Source: Candidatus Poseidoniaceae archaeon (GTDB taxonomy: Archaea > Thermoplasmatota > Poseidoniia > Poseidoniales > Poseidoniaceae). Taken from it: DNA of 12,252 nucleotides. The position numbers were made by a program, and so were the translations under genes. Where the stretch lies: contig JAQXFL010000120.1 in assembly GCA_029250345.1 (NCBI GenBank), positions 1-12,252 of the forward strand, in the 5' to 3' direction. Positions 6,905 through 12,252 of the stretch are shown piece after piece; the first letter of the stretch is position 1; the number at the start of each line of letters is the position of its first letter. The notes under the pieces were generated by a model, which worked only from the letters and a program-made list of their open reading frames with translations, searched no databases and had not been told where the DNA came from.

Positions 6905-6925
6905 GGAACAACGAGATTGACAATC

Positions 6926-7378
6926 ATGCCCGATGTTGCGGATGCTACACTTTCACAACAAAACCCCGTGAGGGTGTTGTGGAAGTACATTGCTGGCTCA
7001 ACGATTGTTGCATCACTGTGCTGTCTACCCTCTGTTGTGATGGTGATGTTAGGACTGGCCACTGTTTCTACGGGCGCAGCATTGTCCGACACCCTGTATT
7101 GGGGTGGAGAAGGATTTGGTTGGTTCAGAGGAACAATGCTCCTCACAGCAGCAATTTGCGTTGTCACTGGACTCGTGTTTTATTTTCGAAATCAAGGGAT
7201 TTGCACACTCGACCAAGCAAAACGTGAGCGCCGTAAAATAATCAACACATCACTTCTCGTTCTTTCATCGACCTATGTGATCTACCTGCTGTTCAACTAT
7301 GTATTCCTAACCGAACTGGGAATTGCAGTGGGACTCCCGTGGGAATCGAGCCGAGATTCATACATGTTCTGGAAGTAA
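6926..7378 (+). CDS. Conserved-looking multi-pass membrane protein with CC-x-P motif (MerT-like)
   Basis: A 150-residue integral membrane protein. Hydrophobic segments lie at about 21-58 (probably two closely packed helices, with the adjacent Cys pair in LCCLPSVVMVMLG at 32-33), 70-87 and 108-128. Other features: ALSDTLYW (52-59), YFRNQGICTLDQAKR (86-100) with a third Cys after helix 3, and GLPWE near the C-terminus. A double Cys followed by Pro in the first helix is the layout of MerT-type mercuric ion transporters and of related uncharacterised families. From memory, haloarchaeal proteins with the same CC-x-P and GxCTLDxA pattern exist; I cannot verify this. Metal or thiol handling in the membrane is a guess. 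ATG 6926 is used; TTG 6917 would add three residues. The stop codon directly abuts the stop of the convergent phosphopantetheinyl transferase gene. Confidence 0.8.
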   Translation: MPDVADATLSQQNPVRVLWKYIAGSTIVASLCCLPSVVMVMLGLATVSTGAALSDTLYWGGEGFGWFRGTMLLTAAICVVTGLVFYFRNQGICTLDQAKRERRKIINTSLLVLSSTYVIYLLFNYVFLTELGIAVGLPWESSRDSYMFWK

Positions 7379-8137
7379 TCAAGCCCGGCCAAGCGTCGTC
7401 TTGCAACCAACGCCCCATTCCTGCTCTTTCATGGCTTCTCTGGTCGCATCAAGTAAATCGTCCTCTGCCGTTCTTAATGAGACGGATTCATGACGCCAAG
7501 CCAGCGAGATATTAACAAGGCTAAATAACCAATTTTGCAATTGGATTTTTGAATTACCAATTGAAATATTTACCACTGAATCTTCAATTGGAATTACGAT
7601 TTCACGAGGGTTGAGATGCATACCTAACTGCATCGCTTTTTGCACCGATTCCTTCGAAGTCCACAAGCGGATTGCGTATTCGGGATGGTTGTTCAACCAT
7701 TCCAATTCATCGCCCTTCGCCATCATGTCAAATGCATTCGCTGCAATTCCGCGTCCGGCAGATTCTGCATCAATACCAACAGACCAGCCATGTTCGATAA
7801 CCGCCACATATGCCCAGCCTTCTGAATGGCCGATACTGATTGAAGGCAGCGCTGTGTTCACCCAAAGGCCAGGAAGGTAGGCAAGCGTTGGAGCTCGATG
7901 TTCAGTTCGTCGAACTTCCAGCATCGACGGCTCTAAGCCCCACAAAGTAAGGGCTTTTGCCAACAACCAACGGCCGCTCAAATGCTCGTTACGTCGCTTA
8001 TCGATAGCAAACGTCGCCACTTCATCAACCGAAGCCAATGTTACCTGGCCAATGTCTCTGGGTTCAACCGGGCAACGAAAACACATTGTACGCACAGGCA
8101 ATGGGTGCGGAGGAACAATCTCCTCGAATGAACTCAT
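7379..8137 (-). CDS. 4'-phosphopantetheinyl transferase, Sfp type
   Basis: Transfers the 4'-phosphopantetheine arm from coenzyme A to carrier-protein domains; here the obvious substrate is the four-ACP synthase just upstream. It has 252 residues, in the usual 220-250 range of the Sfp/PfaE class. Motifs (numbered from ATG 8137): SIGHSEGWAYVAV (101-113) for CoA binding; SVGIDAES (119-126) with Mg-binding Asp123 and Glu125; and WTSKESVQK (159-167) with Trp159, Lys162 and Glu163, matching the Sfp W-S-x-K-E-S core. The start follows the synthase stop codon by 4 bases, and its ribosome site AGGTGAGG (8140-8147) overlaps that stop, implying translational coupling. A longer frame to 8176 overlapping the synthase is possible but less likely. 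The C-terminal third (about 7490-7600) is noticeably AT-rich. The gene ends directly against the convergent membrane-protein gene. Confidence 0.93.
   Translation of the reverse strand: MSSFEEIVPPHPLPVRTMCFRCPVEPRDIGQVTLASVDEVATFAIDKRRNEHLSGRWLLAKALTLWGLEPSMLEVRRTEHRAPTLAYLPGLWVNTALPSISIGHSEGWAYVAVIEHGWSVGIDAESAGRGIAANAFDMMAKGDELEWLNNHPEYAIRLWTSKESVQKAMQLGMHLNPREIVIPIEDSVVNISIGNSKIQLQNWLFSLVNISLAWRHESVSLRTAEDDLLDATREAMKEQEWGVGCKTTLGRA
7529..7550 (+). terminator. Possible terminator hairpin for plus-strand transcripts, inside the opposing gene
   Basis: CCAATT (7529-7534) and AATTGG (7539-7544) can pair across a 4-base loop, followed by TTTTT (7546-7550). It lies about 150 bases past the stop of the plus-strand membrane protein gene. 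The convergent genes share no spacer, so termination must occur within the other gene. The stem is AT-rich and the arrangement may simply be coding sequence, as three CAATTG words occur here. Confidence 0.25.
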
Positions 8138-8139
8138 GT

Positions 8140-8147
8140 CCTCACCT
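8140..8147 (-). promoter_or_regulatory. Ribosome binding site overlapping the synthase stop codon
   Basis: The minus strand reads AGGTGAGG, whose internal TGA (8142-8144) is the synthase stop codon. It lies just before the transferase ATG at 8137. This couples translation of the transferase to that of the synthase and supports the choice of start. Confidence 0.65.
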
Positions 8148-11100
8148 GTCGAGAGTGAACGCATCTTCCTGCGCAACTGGAGCCATGCTCTTCAAACGAA
8201 GGCCCTTGAGCGCAAGAACCGGTGCATCATCATCACCAACAACAACAACATCGTGAACGGTGATGCCAGCGTCCTCAACAGCGGTGCGCAAACTGCGCAT
8301 TCGCAGAACTTCGTCCCGCTCAGGAACACGGAGCATAGAAGACCATTCAATTCCAACCGGTAGAGAAGAGAAGCCCTCGGACTCCATAGCGACGAGACCT
8401 GCATTTTGGAATCCAGCTTCGATGAGCATTGGAAGTGCTTCAAGCAGAACGGTTTCGCCCTGAGTTTCAAGGGCGAATTGGTCGAGCAGTGGCAGTTGAT
8501 GACGCATCAGTGCAATGCCGTCAGCACCGGGCGTTTGTTCATCACCAATTCCTCGCAGAACACCGCCATGGGATTGGAAACGAGGGCCGTGGAAGTAACG
8601 CCGATAGATGAACGACGGCAACTCCGCCAATTCACCGTGAGCCGGCGTTCCGAGTTGAGGGAGGGATTCAACCTCCTTTTGCAAGAACGGGCCAAGGTCA
8701 TCTCGACTTTCGATAACGCGAACCACAGCCTTGTGATGTTCTCGTTCACCGAATATCTCTCCCTTGGAATTGCTTAAGTCAGAGACTAAACGGCATGCGA
8801 CCCAACTCATTTCGCCATCACCACGGATTAAATCAGCATGAACTCGAACGGTCATATCACCTTTCAGCAACTTCACAGGAAGGCCGAAAGAAACGTCTTC
8901 AAAACCAGCAAGGCAGGCAGAAGGCCTCAGCAAGAGAGCGTTCTCAGCGAACATCTCCATTGCCATAACACCGGGATGATAGGGCACGCCTTCGATGGAA
9001 TGGTCCGACAAGAACGGATGGTCAGCAACAGAAAGTGTGGTCTGAGTAACCAACGATTGGCGTTCATCGACAGAGAGAACTTTGTCCACGAATGGGAATC
9101 GGTACGGATCTGCAATGATGCTCGCCATTTCCGCAGGTAGACGTAGTGGCGCTTCTCTGAATGCATCGAAGGCGTCCATAGTTCCAAGGTTACCGCATCC
9201 TAAAACACGGCGCTTTCCACCTTGAAGGGCTTCTCCAACAAAGATTTCAACGCCCTTGTCCACTGAAATGGTATCGATTCCTGCAGCGTCGAAAACCGCC
9301 TGGAATGAACCACGAGTCGCCATTCCGACATCACGCCATCCAGTCCATGCTACTGCAACTGCACGGCATGTACCGCTCGCCGTTAATCGAGCCATTTCAG
9401 CGTCCAAAATGCTGTTTGCAGCCGAATAATCAGTCTGACCGTTGTTACCGAACCGTCCCGATACGCTGGTGAAACACGAAGCAAAGCGTAGTTCGCCTCC
9501 CGATGATTCAACGGCACCCAACAACGATTGCCAGCCGTCAACCTTGACGCGAATAACCTTGTCAAAGACGTTGTAATCCTTTGCAGCTACGAGTTTCGAA
9601 TCTTCCAACCCTGCTCCGTGAATAATTCCAGTAATTGGGCGTCCAAGTGAAGCACCCAAATCTCGAAGACCATCAGCATCCATAACATCAACCGAATGGT
9701 ATGAGGCATCGTTCCCCGTTTCTTCAATCGTTTTGATGGTGATGTAAACATCGCGGCTGCGGGAGAATTTCTGCCATGCAGTATTCCACTGTACCATGGT
9801 AACTTTTCCTGAGTCACTTGCATCAATCAGTTCTTGACGAAGGGAATTCTTTCGGTCAGTAAGTTGTGCATCCGACCATTCGACCCATTCTTTCGTTTCT
9901 TCAACAAGCGATGAGCGACCAAGCAGAGCAAAGTGTGCTCCTGCATTGAGTGAATGGCATGCTACACCGATGATCGATGCTGCCGTCACACCCGAACCGC
10001 CGCCAGATACAATCCAAGTATCATCCGACTGTAGAGGGGTTGTCTCCGCCTCAAGATCTTCGGCGAAAGCCACCAATGCCCAACGACGACCGTCTCTGTC
10101 GATACCGATTTCAACTTCACCACCGACTTCAAACAAATCTGCAGCGATGGTATGTGCTGCTTGTTCGGCATCAAGAATCAATTCTGGGTGCATATCCAAT
10201 GCACGCATTCGCAAGTGAGTTTGTTCAAAGAAGTAGGACTTTGTAACTCCTGAAGCAGCGCATTGAACGGAATTAAACCGCTCTCCAATGTTACCATGTC
10301 GACCATCAAGTGCAGTCACCGATGCAACCAAGCCGTCTTCTCGCCCAGTAAATTGAGCGTCGAGGCCTTGCAGCAAAGAGAAGTAACCGTGAGCAGCCAA
10401 TGCAATTTGCGAGGAAGGAAGCGTATCGTCATTCCATGTTGCGCCTGCGAGTTTAAGCGGTGCCATGTGAACCAGCCCCGCTATGTCCAGTTGACGAAGT
10501 TCCTTGCAGACCTCAGCCATGTGCTCAGGATTTGCAGGGTCGGCTCGGAATACGGTGCGGTCATCCTCTTCATGAGACGACATGTCGCGAATTTCACTTT
10601 CAAATCCAACTCGAACAGCCTTCATTCCTTTCGCTTCAACGAGTTTACAGAATGCCTCAGCAATGCCCCAACCGTCATCGGTAACAACCAGTGTTCCGTC
10701 AAGAGAGATCGGCGAATTACTTCCAAGGCACTCCTCCACTTCGACCTGCCATCTTCGGCAGTTCTCTTGCCGTTCAACAGGTGCAGGCACCGGTGAAGCA
10801 ACTGGCGTAGGAACAACCACTGGAGCCTCAACAATAGGCGAAGCCGCAACTGCCACAGCTCCACCTTTCATGCGTTGAATGTAAGCGGTGAAGTGGTTCA
10901 GTGTCGGATGATCGGAAAGAACGAAGTCTTCATCGATTGGTAATTCAAAGATGTCACGAACATCAGCCATAATCTCGGCTTGCTTCACCGTATCAATGCC
11001 GAGTTCACCTTCAAGGTCCTGGTCCATTTCAATGAAATCATTCGGGTATCCAGTATGACGAACGACCACTTCAATCAGCTGTTCTTGTATCGATGAATCG

Positions 11101-12252
11101 GTAACGGGTGGCAACGTTGGAGCGGGCGGAACGGATGCCGGCGTAGGCGCAGGGGCCGCAACAGCAGGCGTTGAATCGGGGCTCGGGGCCGGTGGAGTTA
11201 CCATCGAACCACCTTGCATTCTTTGGATGTAGCCAATCATGTGATTCAATGTAGGATAATCCGAGAGAACGAACTCTTCGTCGATTGGCAAGGAGAAACG
11301 ATCTCGGATATCTGCCATGATTTCAGCTTGCTTCACTGTATCAATTCCAAGTTCACCCTCGAGGTCTTGGTCCAACTCAATGAAATCGCTTGGATAGCCA
11401 GTGTGCTGAACAACAACCTCAACAACAATCGAAGTAAGGTCTGCATCGCCCACTGGCGCAGGGGTAGAAATTGGCTTTGATGGCATTGCAGGAGCGGGTA
11501 CTGGCGCTGGAGTTGCTACCGATGGCGCAGGAGTTGCTGGGGCCTTAGCCACGGAAACTCCCCCTTGCATTCTTTGGATGTAGCCAATCATGTGGTTCAA
11601 TGTTGGATAGTCCGAGAGAACGAACTCTTCATCGATTGGCAAGGCGAATCGGTCTCGAATCTCCGCCATGATTTCGGCTTGTTTTACTGTATCAATGCCC
11701 AATTCACCCTCAAGGTCTTGGTCCAATTCGACGAAATCAGCTGGATAGCCGGTATGGCTGACGACAACGCTGATGACCGTTTCAGTAAGTGATTCATCCG
11801 TCACGATGGCCGGTGCTGGAACCGGTGCTGGCGTAGAGACAATCGGTGCTGCAACTACCGGTGCTGGAACGGATGCTGGAACAGTCAAAGGCGCTGCTGC
11901 AACGCCGGTTGACATCTGTTGAATGTAACCAATCATGTGATTCAATGTAGGATAATCCGAGAGAACGAACTCTTCATCGATCGGCAAAGAGAACCGGTCG
12001 CGAATATCTGCCATGATTTCGGCTTGCTTCACAGTATCAATACCCAATTCACCCTCAAGGTCTTGGTCCAATTCAACGAAATCTGCCGGGTAGCCGGTAT
12101 GGTTCACAACCACTTCGATGACAACAGCAGTCAGATCTGCAGCTGCTGGAGCGGGTGCGGGCGCTGGCACAGATGTTGGCTTTGGCGCTGGAGCAACTGG
12201 AGCGGGTGCGGGCGCTGGCACAGGTGTTGGCTTTGGCGCAGGAGCAACCATG
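8142..12252 (-). CDS. PfaA-like multidomain fatty acid/polyketide synthase, C-terminal part: ACP x4, ketoreductase, dehydratase
   Basis: The visible 1369 residues (numbered from the Met codon at 12251) are the C-terminal part of a multidomain lipid synthase; the 5' end lies outside the window. Four ACP domains (about 40-113, 153-229, 268-347, 385-463) are joined by Pro/Ala/Val linkers. A non-catalytic SDR half (about 515-735) precedes the catalytic ketoreductase (about 745-1020) with VSGGGSGVTAA (748-758) for NADPH and the Ser929-Tyr942-Asn946 set in FTSVSGRFG and TDYSAAN. A double-hotdog dehydratase (about 1056-1350) has HSIEGVPYHP (His1084), FHGPRFQ (1220-1226) and Glu1278-x3-Gln in place of the usual Asp-x3-Gln. 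This ACP-KR-DH order is that of PfaA of polyunsaturated fatty acid synthases, whose ketosynthase and acyltransferase precede the ACPs. The Met at 12251 is probably internal, since a similar GGSMV follows ACP3. All four ACPs carry Thr where Ser normally accepts phosphopantetheine. The product is unknown. Confidence 0.93.
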   Translation of the reverse strand, partial: MVAPAPKPTPVPAPAPAPVAPAPKPTSVPAPAPAPAAADLTAVVIEVVVNHTGYPADFVELDQDLEGELGIDTVKQAEIMADIRDRFSLPIDEEFVLSDYPTLNHMIGYIQQMSTGVAAAPLTVPASVPAPVVAAPIVSTPAPVPAPAIVTDESLTETVISVVVSHTGYPADFVELDQDLEGELGIDTVKQAEIMAEIRDRFALPIDEEFVLSDYPTLNHMIGYIQRMQGGVSVAKAPATPAPSVATPAPVPAPAMPSKPISTPAPVGDADLTSIVVEVVVQHTGYPSDFIELDQDLEGELGIDTVKQAEIMADIRDRFSLPIDEEFVLSDYPTLNHMIGYIQRMQGGSMVTPPAPSPDSTPAVAAPAPTPASVPPAPTLPPVTDSSIQEQLIEVVVRHTGYPNDFIEMDQDLEGELGIDTVKQAEIMADVRDIFELPIDEDFVLSDHPTLNHFTAYIQRMKGGAVAVAASPIVEAPVVVPTPVASPVPAPVERQENCRRWQVEVEECLGSNSPISLDGTLVVTDDGWGIAEAFCKLVEAKGMKAVRVGFESEIRDMSSHEEDDRTVFRADPANPEHMAEVCKELRQLDIAGLVHMAPLKLAGATWNDDTLPSSQIALAAHGYFSLLQGLDAQFTGREDGLVASVTALDGRHGNIGERFNSVQCAASGVTKSYFFEQTHLRMRALDMHPELILDAEQAAHTIAADLFEVGGEVEIGIDRDGRRWALVAFAEDLEAETTPLQSDDTWIVSGGGSGVTAASIIGVACHSLNAGAHFALLGRSSLVEETKEWVEWSDAQLTDRKNSLRQELIDASDSGKVTMVQWNTAWQKFSRSRDVYITIKTIEETGNDASYHSVDVMDADGLRDLGASLGRPITGIIHGAGLEDSKLVAAKDYNVFDKVIRVKVDGWQSLLGAVESSGGELRFASCFTSVSGRFGNNGQTDYSAANSILDAEMARLTASGTCRAVAVAWTGWRDVGMATRGSFQAVFDAAGIDTISVDKGVEIFVGEALQGGKRRVLGCGNLGTMDAFDAFREAPLRLPAEMASIIADPYRFPFVDKVLSVDERQSLVTQTTLSVADHPFLSDHSIEGVPYHPGVMAMEMFAENALLLRPSACLAGFEDVSFGLPVKLLKGDMTVRVHADLIRGDGEMSWVACRLVSDLSNSKGEIFGEREHHKAVVRVIESRDDLGPFLQKEVESLPQLGTPAHGELAELPSFIYRRYFHGPRFQSHGGVLRGIGDEQTPGADGIALMRHQLPLLDQFALETQGETVLLEALPMLIEAGFQNAGLVAMESEGFSSLPVGIEWSSMLRVPERDEVLRMRSLRTAVEDAGITVHDVVVVGDDDAPVLALKGLRLKSMAPVAQEDAFTLDR
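10863..12134 (-). repeat. Tandem array of four acyl carrier protein repeats
   Basis: Repeat units lie at 11913-12134 (ACP1), 11565-11795 (ACP2), 11211-11450 (ACP3) and 10863-11099 (ACP4), with a period of about 345-351 bases. Each has HTGYPxDF, DQDLEGELGIDTVKQAEIM and LPIDE-FVLSD-PTLNH. Units 1-3 are nearly identical in protein; ACP4 differs more (MDQDL, IFELPIDEDF, NHFTAYIQRMKGG). At DNA level synonymous changes are scattered, though a block of about 30 bases around the DQDLEGEL codons is shared by units 1 and 2. Linkers of 40-55 residues are low-complexity Ala/Pro/Val/Thr. Candidate attachment residues are Thr73, Thr188, Thr305 and Thr421. The array probably continues beyond the window edge. 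Confidence 0.92.

Noticed and set aside
7529..7591. Cluster of three CAATTG words as a regulator binding array
   Set aside because: All lie inside the transferase coding region in an AT-rich stretch coding Ile, Asn and Gln; spacing is irregular and not near a start codon.
10263..10796. 177-residue plus-strand open frame opposite the synthase
   Set aside because: It is a shadow of the structural ketoreductase region, with a composition unlike a folded protein and no ribosome site.
10863..12134. Regular repeats that could suggest a CRISPR or satellite array
   Set aside because: The units are about 348 bases, in frame, and code full ACP domains with synonymous variation.
1..12252. tRNA, rRNA or mobile element genes
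   Set aside because: Intergenic spaces are all short and none shows a cloverleaf, ribosomal core or transposase motif; I see no terminal inverted repeats or target duplications.

Overview
The window most likely comes from a planktonic euryarchaeon of the Poseidoniia (Marine Group II) type; the lineage call is an inference. The archaeal signs are a group II chaperonin (thermosome), a short lipobox signal of the style common in that group, TATA-like boxes about 26 bases upstream of start codons, and Shine-Dalgarno sites matching the archaeal anti-SD. Coding density is very high, no intergenic gap exceeds about 160 bases, and I see no rRNA, tRNA, CRISPR or insertion sequence.

Left part, minus strand. 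A chaperone block reads from 4768 down to 494: a small heat-shock-like protein (alpha-crystallin fold, Asp-rich tail ending in an I-P-I motif), DnaK/Hsp70 of the type lacking the Gram-negative insertion, and a divergent thermosome subunit. Spacings of 18 and 51 bases suggest one operon. Its promoter region (4812-4838) carries two TGAnnnTCA half-palindromes around the TATA box, a candidate heat-shock operator. Beyond it (1-421) is the first third of HMG-CoA synthase of the mevalonate pathway, cut by the window edge and probably transcribed from its own leaderless promoter.

Middle part, plus strand. Divergent from the chaperone block lies a secreted M28-family zinc peptidase lipoprotein (4926-6332). 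Two membrane proteins follow: an unrecognised two-helix protein with a long polar tail (6372-6881), and a CC-x-P protein resembling MerT-like families (6926-7378). The last one ends exactly where the convergent gene ends, with no intergenic base.

Right part, minus strand. A large multidomain synthase (8142 to beyond 12252) is visible from four tandem acyl carrier protein (ACP) domains on Pro/Ala-rich linkers, through a structural plus a catalytic ketoreductase, to a C-terminal double-hotdog dehydratase. This is the C-terminal order of PfaA-type polyunsaturated fatty acid / secondary lipid synthases. Four bases after its stop begins an Sfp-type phosphopantetheinyl transferase (7379-8137), the enzyme class that activates ACPs. 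The two are almost certainly co-translated and work together, as PfaA and PfaE do in bacteria.

The most notable point is that all four ACPs carry Thr at the position where the phosphopantetheine-accepting Ser normally sits (core GIDTVK), written with three different Thr codons. A PfaA-like synthase with Thr-type ACPs and its own transferase in an archaeon with mevalonate-derived lipids is the candidate unusual system of this window.
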